Shown here: positions 31,495 through 40,425 of the stretch, piece after piece
Position numbering within the stretch: position 1 is the stretch's first letter
How the letters are laid out: each line of letters begins with the position of its first letter
DNA from: Deinococcus budaensis
Lineage (GTDB): Bacteria; Deinococcota; Deinococci; Deinococcales; Deinococcaceae
Direction of reading: 5' to 3'
Length of the DNA: 56,000 nt
NCBI RefSeq assembly: GCF_014201885.1
Contig: NZ_JACHFN010000018.1
Span: forward strand, 1-56,000
Program-made: the position numbers and the translations under genes
Notes under the pieces: generated by a model
Databases searched by the model: none
What the model saw: only the letters and a program-made list of their open reading frames with translations
Told to the model about the DNA's origin: nothing

Positions 31495-32823
31495 TTACAG
31501 CGGCGTGCCCAGGATGCCCACGGCCAGTTCCAGCGCGTCGGGACCAGGCCGCTTGAGCGCTGCTGTGAGAGCCGTGACCCCTTCCGGCGAGAGAGCCTTC
31601 AGGGCGTCCAGGGCGAGTGGGGAGGGGTCGCGCTTGAGTTTCAGCTTGAGCATCACCTGGGCCGCTCCCCGGGGATCGGCAGGCGCCTCCGGAGCCTCAG
31701 CAGGCCGGGGGGCTGCCCGCTTCCCTTTGGGCGGCTTGAGGGGCGTCTGCGGGGCGTACTCCCACTTCTCGGGATTCTTGATGGCGTCCACGATGGCCGC
31801 CGAGAGCGACCGGGGCTTCCAGCCCCCCTGAACGCGCTGCTCGACCGCCCGCAGAGCAGGCATCACGCGCTCGGGGTGGTCCGCCGACACCGAAGCCGCG
31901 ACCGCCGGAACCACCCCGCGCAGGGTCAGTTCGCGCACCTGCTCGGGGTGTGCGGCGGCCCGGAAGCGGTAGGTCAGGGTTCGGTGCGCCCCCCGCCCCT
32001 CGTCCTCGACCAGTTCCAGGTAGCCCTCGTTGATCAGGCGCTCGTGCGAGGCTTCCAGGGTCCGCAGCGCGGCGTCCGTGCGCTCGCTCAAGCCGCAGGC
32101 CACGATCCATTCGCGCAGGTTCACCCGCATTGCCTGGGCCAGGTGATCTCCCCGGATGCGGTGGGCGGCCAGCGCCCGGTACAGCGCGCGGCTGGGGCTG
32201 CTGCCCAGCCGCGCCATCAGGTCCCCGTCGAGAATCTGGTACAGCCCGTCACGGATCAGCGACGCGAAGGTGATGGTGAACGCCACGTCCACCAGCGAAT
32301 CGGCGCTGACCTGCACCCCCACAAAGTCCTCGGTGCCCACATCGTCGTCGAGCCACAGGTCAGAGATGATGCCGGTCGAGGTGGTGCGGCTCTCGCGGCG
32401 CGACTCGATGCCGCCCCAGCTCGCCGACATTTCCCAGCGGACCGAAGCCAGCCGCAGCAGCCCCTCGCGCAGCCGGACATAATCCTTCCCTGAGCGCGAG
32501 AGGTTCACCATGCCCAGCAGCAGGGCAGGGGGAAGACGGATGCGGTTGCTGTCCGGGCATCCGGCCTTGAAAAACAGCGTCTGGAGGGCCAGCAGGATGT
32601 CGCCGTCCACCCCGTAGGGCCGTCCCCGGTGGGAATGCCCGGAGACGGCGTAGCGCACGCCGTTTGCCTCGAACTGGGCCAGCCACTCGCGCTCCCGGGG
32701 CGCGGACTGTGAGGCGCTGACGATCCCCGCCCGAGCGAGGTCCAGCTCACTGATGCGGGGATCGTCCACGCCCTTGATTGTAATCAAGATCAAAACCTCT
32801 TTTTGAACTGATTGATCAATCAA
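31495..32823 (-). CDS. repA: Replication initiator RepA
   Basis: This encodes 442 residues. The sequence has the look of the replication initiator protein A family common on Deinococcus and other plasmids: a GVDGDILLALQTLFF helix near residue 75, winged-helix-like segments through the middle (VNLREWIVACGLSERTDAALRTLEASHERLINEGYL) and a Pro/Lys-rich C-terminal linker. Placement is decisive: the start lies about 50 bases from a ten-iteron array, the normal initiator-origin arrangement. RepA should bind the iterons and open the origin. Confidence 0.8.
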   Translation of the reverse strand: MIDQSVQKEVLILITIKGVDDPRISELDLARAGIVSASQSAPREREWLAQFEANGVRYAVSGHSHRGRPYGVDGDILLALQTLFFKAGCPDSNRIRLPPALLLGMVNLSRSGKDYVRLREGLLRLASVRWEMSASWGGIESRRESRTTSTGIISDLWLDDDVGTEDFVGVQVSADSLVDVAFTITFASLIRDGLYQILDGDLMARLGSSPSRALYRALAAHRIRGDHLAQAMRVNLREWIVACGLSERTDAALRTLEASHERLINEGYLELVEDEGRGAHRTLTYRFRAAAHPEQVRELTLRGVVPAVAASVSADHPERVMPALRAVEQRVQGGWKPRSLSAAIVDAIKNPEKWEYAPQTPLKPPKGKRAAPRPAEAPEAPADPRGAAQVMLKLKLKRDPSPLALDALKALSPEGVTALTAALKRPGPDALELAVGILGTPL

Positions 32824-32870
32824 GGGACGGAGTATTCAGCGTGCCAGTCGTATTTTCCCTGCCGGTATTC

Positions 32871-33103
32871 CACACTTTTCCCGCAGTATTCACGCACTTT
32901 TCCCGCGAAAGCCACACACTTTCCCCGCGTGAATTCCACACTTCTCCCGCAAAAGCCACACACTTTTCCCGCGATACTGGCGCCTTGCCAGGGGCAATAT
33001 CGCGGGGAAAGTGCGTTGGTCGGGCGGGAAAAGTGTGGCACAACAGCGGGAAAACTCTGGCGAAGTTGCGGGGAAAGTGTGGTGATCTTGCGGGGAAAGT
33101 GTG
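32871..33103. repeat. Iteron origin of replication: 5 + 5 inverted 14-bp iterons
   Basis: Five CACACTTTTCCCGC-type iterons begin at 32871, 32893, 32915, 32937 and 32959. Five in reverse orientation (GCGGGGAAAGTGTG type) begin at 33002, 33024, 33046, 33068 and 33090. The period is exactly 22 bases in each arm, and the array is symmetric about position 32987. The centre contains GCGATA ... TATCGC. Iteron, exact phasing and adjacent repA make this the replication origin. Confidence 0.92.
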
Positions 33104-33177
33104 GTGAAAAGGCCAAGCCTGTGAAGGGGCCAGGGAGTGACTCACGCGCGTGTCTGTCCGTCGCGTCTTCGCGTCGT

Positions 33178-33676
33178 CTATGACGGCTCGTCGGGTGATC
33201 GCTCGGGCGAGGGTTCGTCCTGGCGGGTTACCTCGTCTTCCGCAGCCAGGGCGGCCCTCAGCCAGGCAATCGTCTCCAGGTTCGCCTGGCTGTGCGCGGC
33301 CTGGGTGGCCTCATCCAGGTCGTCCGTCCGTTGTGGCGACACCAGGCGACCATAACAACTCCCGGGGGACTTCGTGGCCGCAGGTGCCGTGGAACTGCCC
33401 GAGCAGGTCGAGGGTGGGCTGAAGGCACGGGAGAAGCTGACCAACGTACACCAGGTCGTCCGCGATGCTGGTCAGGGCGTACCGGTCGTCCCATGTCAGG
33501 GTCAGTGGAGGAACCTCCTCGTAAGCCTGGGCGAGGGCCGCCTGAGCACGCGAGAGGTCCCCCTCCAGGCACCAGGCGGAGGCCTGGGCATAGAGCTCAA
33601 GACGAGGTGGCACAGGTTCGGGTCGAGCGAAGGAGTGTTCCACCTCGTAAAATCGATCTAGCGCCCAGTCGTTCAC
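33178..33676 (-). pseudogene. Frameshifted hypothetical gene
   Basis: A minus-strand frame opens at a GTG (33676) with a helical protein (LDRFYEVEHSF ... SRAQAALAQAYEEV, TPR-like in feel) and stops at 33311. An overlapping frame continues with DDLDEATQAAHSQ and IAWLRAALAAEDE to 33178. Joining them near the G5 run at 33364-33368 gives one protein of about 165 residues. The frame break may be a true mutation or an error in the homopolymer. The family is not recognised. Confidence 0.45.
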
Positions 33677-33761
33677 CCTTACAGGTTGTGACTAACTTCT
33701 TAAAAGTTCTGAAGATCCGTCAACAACGAGGTACAGAGGGAGGCCGGGTAGACTTCGGCAG

Positions 33762-34442
33762 ATGAGTGACTCCCCCACCTTGGTTGCCTCGGACGCCAGT
33801 GCTAAGGGAACACGAGCGGCGTTCGGCGGTGTCCTGTCTTTTCCCGACGGGACTCGCATAGAGGTATCCGGTCCTCTGCCGCGAACTGAGCACCAAGAGG
33901 TGACGGCTGCGCTGGCGACGTTGCGCTATCTCCCTCAGGGGGTAAGCGCAACTCTTCAGGTGGATGCCCAAGAAAACCTGTTGCGCGCTTCGCTGTGCAT
34001 CAGCCACCCACAGGTCACTGTCACACGTGTCCCCCGAAACAGCAGTCCTCTGCACGAGCGAGCGCACGACCTCGCGCGTGCAGCTTTAAAGACCCAGGGG
34101 GCCGGGCAACCCGCACCCGTTCGAGAGGGTGAGCCGAGGATCGCGGTGTATGTTCACCAGAGTATTGATAGCCCGGCTCCTTGGTATGCCGTGGCCTACT
34201 GGAGCGTAGGTGAGGTGCAGACGCAAACAGGACAGATCGAGGCTCAGCAGACCAAGGCCCTGACCCTCCGTATGTTGCGGGAGCAGGCGGAGGCCAGTGC
34301 TCCTCTCGGCTACACGGTGGTAGAGGCACGCTACGCGACCACGAAGCACGCCCAACCAACGTGGGGGGCTACCCGGGAACAACTGGCCGTCCTGCGGAGC
34401 ACGTGTGCTGCCGCCCTCAGTTCAGTGAGTACAAGCGGCTGA
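33762..34442 (+). CDS. RNase H-like fold protein
   Basis: This encodes 226 residues. The pattern fits RNase HI-like enzymes: a first-strand Asp in LVASDASAKG (about residue 11) with GGVLSFPDG, a helix Glu in EHQEVTAALATL, an Asp in LQVDAQENLL, and a C-terminal HERAHDLARAAL motif around residue 110. The last 90 residues form a second alpha/beta segment of unknown type. The enzyme could remove RNA primers or R-loops on the plasmid, or be a divergent nuclease. Its 3' end overlaps the convergent STAND gene by 26 bases. Confidence 0.65.
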   Translation: MSDSPTLVASDASAKGTRAAFGGVLSFPDGTRIEVSGPLPRTEHQEVTAALATLRYLPQGVSATLQVDAQENLLRASLCISHPQVTVTRVPRNSSPLHERAHDLARAALKTQGAGQPAPVREGEPRIAVYVHQSIDSPAPWYAVAYWSVGEVQTQTGQIEAQQTKALTLRMLREQAEASAPLGYTVVEARYATTKHAQPTWGATREQLAVLRSTCAAALSSVSTSG

Positions 34443-37400
34443 GGAAGGCTACCTCCCCCGCCTCTAGGGAATGAATAGCTTGTTCTGCGGCCTGCATAAG
34501 AGCCGATTCGCCCATTTGACAACTGAGCAGTACCACTCGCTCGAATGCTTCCGGGGTTTGGGCCAAATCCGCCGCCTTCACCAGCCAGGCAAGGGCGGTC
34601 TGAGGGTTCTGGGACTCGATAAGGGCCGCCCCCTCATGCAGCACCTGCACGACATGCTTATGAAGCATCTCGCGGTAGTGACCCGCCCATTCGCTGACAC
34701 TATCTGGGAGAAATGGTCCCCCATATAAGCGCAAAACCTCGTGGGGATCACGGCTCTCTACAATGGTGAGAGCATCACAGGTGATTTGCACAGCACTGTT
34801 GAGGACCCATTCTGGATTGCGGCGGCCCTGGCTCGGCAGGATCAAGTCGGTTGCCAGTAGGATACCTAAACTCTTCACTGCTTCACGAAAGGAGGTGTTG
34901 AGGGTACTCCGAGCAGTGTGACCGGACTGACGAGCACGTTTGAGGTCTGCGCCACGCCAGACTTCATCTGCGAGCTGGTCCTGACGTGCTGTAGGATGCA
35001 AAACCCGGTAGACCAGAGCCTCAATAGCAGACACATGACCTAAGCGAATCTCTTGGCCCTTTACAGTTGCCTTCACACGTCCAAGGGTTGTCAACTCTAA
35101 GTGGATTTGTGGAGCAGCAGATACAACGGGCCTGAGGCATCGGTCGAGAAGGTCGCTGAACACTGATGCAGACCAACCCTGCTTGATAAACTCTTGCAAC
35201 AGAGGCTGGAAATATGGATGGACCATACGAACCTCTGCCACATCTTCTGGTCGCTTTTGCAGCGCTTCTGCTACCGCGTCTGCGTTAGAACGGGATAATT
35301 GACCTTGAAGACGCATAATTTCTGATCTGAGGAGTTCTGTAAGAACAGTGCTGGCATTGTATGCCCTCAAGTTTTCATTAGCAGACTCATCTAGATATCT
35401 GAGAGCATCCTTTAAGTGTCCATCAGTATAAGATAGATACGCATTGGCTTCTCTATTTCTTATCCATGAAATAGTTGACAGTTTTGACTTTTCTTCCCCT
35501 AGTAGGACTTGAAGACGGTTAAAAGCCAAGACCGCCTCCGGTTTCTTTCCTAAAAGCAATTCTGAATAGAAGAAATAGACAAAAGCATCTGATGCTGAGA
35601 TAGGATTTTCTTGTCGTAGCAATTCATCAAAAGCCTGTTTTGCTATCCGAACGCCATCGTTTGTTCGCCCCTGTGCATGACGAACCTGTGCAAGACGACG
35701 CTGTGCTGATGGCACGCCTATAGGGTAAGTTCTTTCGCAGGCGATCAAAAAACTTTCTAGCAATTGTACTGCCTCTTCTGCTCGATCTCTGCCTACATAT
35801 AGGAGTGCCAACCTATCTACAATTGGCATCAGGCGATTGGTGAGGCCAAGCTGCTGACCCGCTTGATACGCACGTTCGTGGTCTCGTAACGCCAGATTCC
35901 TCTCCTGCTTATGCTCGAAAATGTAAGCTCTAACAGAAAGAGTAGCTATTTTCAGGCTAACGTTACCCATTGCTTCGGCCCGCCGGACCGCCTCATCAGC
36001 TACCGCTAGGCCTTCATCAATCTTGCTGACTCCTTGTAAGTAAGCGGCTTTAAAGCGCAACAGTTGGATAACGTCCCTCTGTTCAGTCGCAAGAGCGAGG
36101 CCAGCTTCGATATGTTGAATCATTACCGGTAGGTTCCCAGTTCGGTAAGCATCCAAACTTAAGGTAAGGTGTGCTGTGGGAGTTGGAAACAAACGCAACT
36201 GCTCCTGCGCCAGCTCACGTCCTCGCTCTGCCTCGCCGGTCTCTAGCAGCGCCAGCGCCAAGATTGACCGTAAAGGTGCAGTTAACTCTGAATTGGGAAC
36301 TGGCTCTAAAGCCTCCCGTGCAAGTAACCAATCTGCCGCACGATACCAGCGGGGGACCAGTTCTTCCGCCAGCCGCATCGCCAGGTCCCCACGTCCAGCT
36401 TGTACGTAATGTCGTACCGCGCTGTAGGGCTGTCCCTGCGCCTCTGCTTGCTGGCCGACCTTGAGATGCAGCGTCCGCCATAAACCCAGGTCCTGTTTCA
36501 AGTACGCGGTTAACAGCTCGCGTACTACGTCGTGTGGTGCAAATTTCCCCTCACCAAGTGGTGTGAGAGGGAGCCCGGCTCGCAGTACGGCGTCCAACCA
36601 ACCCACAGGAAGTGGGATGCTCAGATTCTGTGCTTCCTCAGCACTCCAGGTACTGAGGACGGCCAGGTGCGGGAGCGCCCGCCTGACTTCTTGCGGTAGC
36701 GTGTTCATCACTTCCTGCACAAGTGCGGTGGCTGGGATGAGCTTAGAAGACTGTTGGGTGTGCAGGGCTAACATGACCCCCGCAGGCCAGCCTTGGTACT
36801 GTTCCTGCACGGCTGTGGAGGCCCGGTCCTGCGCGCCGAACTGCCGGGCTACCGCCTTGGTGTCCTCCGGGGTAAAGGCCAGGTCATCGGCCGAAATCAG
36901 CAAGCCCTCTCCACGAGCGACAAACGGCGCGGCGCTGAACGGGGAGGCTTCGTGTTGTGCAATGAGAATCCGGTGCCCCTCGCCAAGCTCTATCAACAGA
37001 TTGGTGAGGGCGCGCGCCGCGTCGCTTCCCAGATGTTCCCCGCCGTCCAAAATGAAGGTCAGGTCGGTATCGTGGGCGTTCAAGTCAGTCGCTAGGGCGG
37101 TGATGAGTTGCTCCCGGCTCAGGTCGAGGAGGCTCACCCGGTCCCAGGTTTCCATTCTGACTCCAGCGAGCGCACTGGCCTGTGCGAGATCGGCGAAGAG
37201 AGTCTTGGGGTCTCTGTCCTCTTCGTTCAGCCGAAGCCAGATCACCGGCAGTACTTGTTGTCTTGCCCACTGAGCTAGGGCTGTGGTCTTGCCATACCCG
37301 GATGGCGCGACCAGTAAGACGACCTTCGCCTTCATCCCACGGGTAATGAGATCCTGAATATGGCGGCGATCCACCTCAATGGGTAGGGCCGTCGGCACGC

Positions 37401-37479
37401 CGAACCTAGGGTTCCGCCGCACGCGCCGCTGGCCCAACGAACCGGAGGGGGGAAGCATGGGGTGGCTAGGATACCCCAT
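34417..37479 (-). CDS. STAND ATPase with TPR-like repeats and SARP-type C-terminus
   Basis: About 1020 residues from the ATG at 37479; an ATG seven codons later is possible, and the frame further upstream runs antisense through tmRNA and is rejected. The N-terminal NTPase has Walker A APSGYGKTTA (about residue 61) and a TFILDGGEHL Walker B, as in MalT/LuxR-type STAND proteins. A helical TPR-like centre (350-770) follows, then a winged helix and BTAD-like C-terminus (LTTLGRVKATVKGQEIRL onward), as in SARP regulators. The middle (about 35.3-36.1 kb) is lower in GC, suggesting foreign origin. A ligand- or stress-sensing transcription activator is most likely. Confidence 0.75.
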   Translation of the reverse strand: MGYPSHPMLPPSGSLGQRRVRRNPRFGVPTALPIEVDRRHIQDLITRGMKAKVVLLVAPSGYGKTTALAQWARQQVLPVIWLRLNEEDRDPKTLFADLAQASALAGVRMETWDRVSLLDLSREQLITALATDLNAHDTDLTFILDGGEHLGSDAARALTNLLIELGEGHRILIAQHEASPFSAAPFVARGEGLLISADDLAFTPEDTKAVARQFGAQDRASTAVQEQYQGWPAGVMLALHTQQSSKLIPATALVQEVMNTLPQEVRRALPHLAVLSTWSAEEAQNLSIPLPVGWLDAVLRAGLPLTPLGEGKFAPHDVVRELLTAYLKQDLGLWRTLHLKVGQQAEAQGQPYSAVRHYVQAGRGDLAMRLAEELVPRWYRAADWLLAREALEPVPNSELTAPLRSILALALLETGEAERGRELAQEQLRLFPTPTAHLTLSLDAYRTGNLPVMIQHIEAGLALATEQRDVIQLLRFKAAYLQGVSKIDEGLAVADEAVRRAEAMGNVSLKIATLSVRAYIFEHKQERNLALRDHERAYQAGQQLGLTNRLMPIVDRLALLYVGRDRAEEAVQLLESFLIACERTYPIGVPSAQRRLAQVRHAQGRTNDGVRIAKQAFDELLRQENPISASDAFVYFFYSELLLGKKPEAVLAFNRLQVLLGEEKSKLSTISWIRNREANAYLSYTDGHLKDALRYLDESANENLRAYNASTVLTELLRSEIMRLQGQLSRSNADAVAEALQKRPEDVAEVRMVHPYFQPLLQEFIKQGWSASVFSDLLDRCLRPVVSAAPQIHLELTTLGRVKATVKGQEIRLGHVSAIEALVYRVLHPTARQDQLADEVWRGADLKRARQSGHTARSTLNTSFREAVKSLGILLATDLILPSQGRRNPEWVLNSAVQITCDALTIVESRDPHEVLRLYGGPFLPDSVSEWAGHYREMLHKHVVQVLHEGAALIESQNPQTALAWLVKAADLAQTPEAFERVVLLSCQMGESALMQAAEQAIHSLEAGEVAFLSRLYSLN

Positions 37480-37527
37480 GTCGGCTTGATGGTGACGTGA
37501 AGCTATGCTATATTTGCTCAGCCCTTT

Positions 37528-37884
37528 GGGGACGCCCCGGTTTCGACGGTGTTCGTGGAAGGTGAAGCGGCGAGCCGAGGATGGTCGTTGGCCTCGTAAA
37601 TCATCCGACCAAGCCTTTAACTGGCAACAACAGCGATTCTTTCGCACTGGCTGCTTAATCCCAGCCCAGCAACCGTAAAGCCCGGCCATTGGCGCTACGC
37701 GAGCTGACACAAAAGATGGCTAGCTTTGGAAGAAGCCTCGGCTTTCTGAGCGAAACTTAGGGGATGGACTCGAAGGTAGCTTGTCCTTAAGCGACTGAGA
37801 GTTGAGATTTAAATTAAGGACTACGCTCGTAGAAGCCCACTGAAGCAGCATCGGACGAGGGTTCGACTCCCTCCGTCTCCACCA
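37528..37884 (+). ncRNA. ssrA: tmRNA (transfer-messenger RNA)
   Basis: The 5' end GGGGACG pairs with CGTCTCC before the encoded CCA at 37882-37884. GGTTTCGACGG near the 5' end and GGTTCGACTCC near the 3' end are hallmarks of tmRNA. The tag reading frame (GGC at 37623 to TAA at 37656-37658) gives GNNSDSFALAA, a typical proteolysis tag ending ALAA. Pseudoknot-like segments fill the rest. The gene is divergent from the STAND gene, with an intergenic hairpin after the 3' end. Its presence beside plasmid genes is unexpected. Confidence 0.95.
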
Positions 37885-37888
37885 AAAG

Positions 37889-37912
37889 TCCGCCCATCAC
37901 ACGATGGGCGGA
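37889..37912 (+). terminator. Hairpin after tmRNA
   Basis: Perfect 9-bp stem TCCGCCCAT / ATGGGCGGA with a six-base loop, then a weakly T-rich TCCTCTTT. It is a likely tmRNA terminator. Confidence 0.65.
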
Positions 37913-38165
37913 TCCTCTTTGCCAATCTTTCAATGTCAAACAATCTAAACTTGATGGTTTTCAGAGGTTTTAAGAATAGGACTGCATACTTTCCCCGTTC
38001 GGGGGTCAAAGTCAAAAAAGACTGCTCAGATAGGCGCATCGCGGTTCAGGACTCGGTAAATTGCAACATGCGGCAGATTTGAGTCAGTTCAACTGGGCAG
38101 TGGGAGCCAAGATGAGTTTAGGCGGTGAGGAATGAAACAACTCCTTACAGTATGGGTGGAAACGC

Positions 38166-38495
38166 ATGGCTTCCAACGTCGGTTGTAAACCACGTCGTCA
38201 ATGCAAGGAGAATCGTCCTAGGTCTTGCAAAAGACAGCAGGAAACTGCTTACAGTTTGAACTGTTTCGACCCCCGCTATCCGCTCGGCTACCCCTTGAAA
38301 GGCTCGAATGATTTCGCTGCCCTACGTAAGCTTTGCGACGCCCAGAACGCCCAATGTCTCGCGCTGGGGGGGGTAGCTGAATTTTGGCTTGTCTCCGGTG
38401 GTCGATACGTCTACCCTCCGGAGTTTGTGAGAGCTTGCCAAACAGTCGAACGCCAGACCACGAGTGAGAAAATTTGCCCTACTGACGCAGCTTAG
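38166..38495 (+). CDS. Possible hypothetical protein in a sparse region
   Basis: This encodes 109 residues, Cys-rich (seven Cys), with a DFAALRKLCDAQNAQCLALGG helix and a FWLVSGGRYVYPPEF segment that look protein-like. The start codon has no clear ribosome site, and the first 40 residues are unconvincing. It lies in 37913-38893, a lower-GC stretch that otherwise holds no gene I can support. It may be a real orphan gene or a chance frame. Confidence 0.3.
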   Translation: MASNVGCKPRRQCKENRPRSCKRQQETAYSLNCFDPRYPLGYPLKGSNDFAALRKLCDAQNAQCLALGGVAEFWLVSGGRYVYPPEFVRACQTVERQTTSEKICPTDAA

Positions 38496-38733
38496 CCCGA
38501 CTTCGCGGGAGAATTTTGCGTAGCCAACTTGGTGGAAATTCTGCTACTGTGCGCTCATAGGAGGATGTACCCAGGACCAACCGACCCCATCTGCACACAA
38601 TCCAACTGAAAAGCCGCGCCTGCCAGCGCGACTCTTCTGAACTACTCGGTAGATTGAAGTCCTCTTCTGACGACAATTTACCGGGAACGTCCCCCTATTA
38701 CAAGTGGGAGAACCCGATGACCCAGAGCAGGGG

Positions 38734-38760
38734 GGGCACCCACCGGTGCCCGTGCTTTTT
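38734..38760 (+). terminator. Rho-independent terminator-like hairpin
   Basis: Perfect 7-bp stem GGGCACC / GGTGCCC with a CACC loop, then CGTGCTTTTT. It lies before the 38894 gene, ending an unassigned transcript or acting as an attenuator. Confidence 0.6.
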
Positions 38761-38893
38761 ATTCACACAGGGGTGGGTTGCACGGCCTTACCTCCAAAGC
38801 CACCAGGAGCGGCCCGGGATTAGGGCACCAAGGGCAGAGTGCCCAGGTAGTGCCGCCAGGCCCTTCTTGGGCTTCTCAGTGCCAGCCAGGGGC

Positions 38894-40153
38894 ATGGGCC
38901 TAGAGCAGCCCATGCCCGCTAGGTTAGAAACGAGAGACGAGGCGTACTACGCCGAGCGCAAGCGGGCGCTGCTGGCACAGTTCATTGCCAAGACTCAGGG
39001 CGAGACTGCTCCACCTGGGGGAAAGATCACACCGTCGGTGATTTTGCCGACTAAGTCCACGAACACCCAGGTGCAGCTCGCCGACCTGACGCCCCAGGTT
39101 GCCTTTGCCCGCCTGTTCGGTCGCTGGCGGCCGGTGCGGACCTCGCCCCTGATCAAGGGCACCCGACCGCGCTCCTACAACTGCCCCCAGACATTTCTCT
39201 ACCACCGCACCGGCAAGCTGCCTGCCCTCGCCCGGCCGCTGAGCCCGGCGTGGGAGGCCGTGCTGCCCCGCATCAGCACCACCAGTCTCCGCGGCGGCCA
39301 GCTCCGGGGCAACCAGGGGCGCAACTTGGTGCTGCTGGTCAATGCCCTGCGCCGCCGGGCCTACCTGCGGGTGGACGCCAACGGTCAACCGCTGGAGGTG
39401 CGCGAGGTGACCGAGGTGGTGATCGAGCACGGAGACGGTGGGGGCTTCATCACCCAGCTCCCGTTTTCCCGCTCGACCTTCTACGAGGTGTTGCACCACC
39501 CGCTCGCGCATCTGTTCATCCGCACCCAGAAGGTGCAGGTGCAGGAGCCGGACGGTGCGCGCCGGAACGTCGGCACCCGGCTCACCGTGGCGTTGTACGA
39601 CCCGCCCTTGCCCGAGGTGATCGACCAAGTGTTCGAGCAGGCCTACGCGGAGGCGGTGGATGCCCCGGAAATTATCGTTCTGGCGTACACCTCCGAAGTT
39701 CGGCGGACAAGATCAAGACCCAAACATCTCTACGAAATCGTAGACCCTGTGGAAACTGCGGAAACTGTGGATAACCACCTCGGCCAGGCGCGGAAAACGG
39801 CGCTGCACCGGGCGGACATTGAGTTTGACCAAGCCCTGCAACCCGAATACGACGAAGGGCAAACAAGGCAACGTGAAGATTTTCCCGAGCTTGATCCCGA
39901 GTTGAAGGCGCTCGCGCAGACCCTAGCGATCCGGGTGGGCGAGGCCGACCCGCACCGGGCCTGGAAGGCCTACTACAAAGCGCTGCTGCACCTGGGAGCG
40001 GAGGAGGTGAAACGGGCATACCGCAGCACCTACCAGCTCTGGTCCGCAGGCAAACTCCGCAAGAGCCAGGGCGCTTACCTCACCGGCATCCTGTCGCACC
40101 GTTGCGAGGCTCAACTTGGCCGCAAGCTGAGCGATCTGCCCCTGACCGGCTGA
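38894..40153 (+). CDS. Unassigned plasmid protein, possibly DNA-binding
   Basis: About 419 residues from the ATG at 38894 (another at 38912). The middle has strand-helix segments rich in Arg and Leu (LVLLVNALRRRAYLRVD, VGTRLTVALYDPPLPEVIDQVFEQAY), and a Glu/Asp-rich linker follows residue 260. The C-terminal 90 residues are helical (AYYKALLHLGAEEVKRAYRS). No catalytic motif is evident. Position between the replication and conjugation regions and the arrangement of a folded core plus helical tail would suit a replication- or transfer-associated DNA-binding protein, but that is inference. Confidence 0.6.
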   Translation: MGLEQPMPARLETRDEAYYAERKRALLAQFIAKTQGETAPPGGKITPSVILPTKSTNTQVQLADLTPQVAFARLFGRWRPVRTSPLIKGTRPRSYNCPQTFLYHRTGKLPALARPLSPAWEAVLPRISTTSLRGGQLRGNQGRNLVLLVNALRRRAYLRVDANGQPLEVREVTEVVIEHGDGGGFITQLPFSRSTFYEVLHHPLAHLFIRTQKVQVQEPDGARRNVGTRLTVALYDPPLPEVIDQVFEQAYAEAVDAPEIIVLAYTSEVRRTRSRPKHLYEIVDPVETAETVDNHLGQARKTALHRADIEFDQALQPEYDEGQTRQREDFPELDPELKALAQTLAIRVGEADPHRAWKAYYKALLHLGAEEVKRAYRSTYQLWSAGKLRKSQGAYLTGILSHRCEAQLGRKLSDLPLTG

Positions 40154-40425
40154 GGGCGGCCGTCACCGGAAGGCAGGCCACCATGAACTCCGCCAGCTTG
40201 CCGAGGATCAGGGGCCTCATGGAGAAGCGTGGCAGGATCGGCCGCCGCTCTCAAGAGTTGTCGTGATGGCCTGACTGCATGCAGCACTGCCCGTCTTCAC
40301 CCCCCCGTGTTGATGACAAGACGCAGCACAGGCCGCCCGGCTGCTCCAGTGTCCCGCCTTCAGGATGCAAAACTCTTCCGTCAATGGCTTGCATTGCCGA
40401 CCAAACCGCAGATATTCTCGTTTCC

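Noticed and set aside
31366..32493. Plus-strand frame opposite repA
   Set aside because: Antisense to repA, with Arg/Gly-rich composition and no domain; treated as a shadow.
32871..33103. CRISPR array
   Set aside because: Regular 22-base spacing, but units are only 14 bases, gaps are 8 bases, the arms are inverted and repA is adjacent; these are iterons.
37480..37710. N-terminal extension of the STAND gene across the tmRNA
   Set aside because: The extension runs antisense through a confident tmRNA and has atypical residues; the start at 37479 is better.
37528..37884. Integration site (attL/attR) at the tmRNA 3' end
   Set aside because: No second copy of the 3' segment was seen in the window, and the only intact recombinase lies 27 kb away; not supported.
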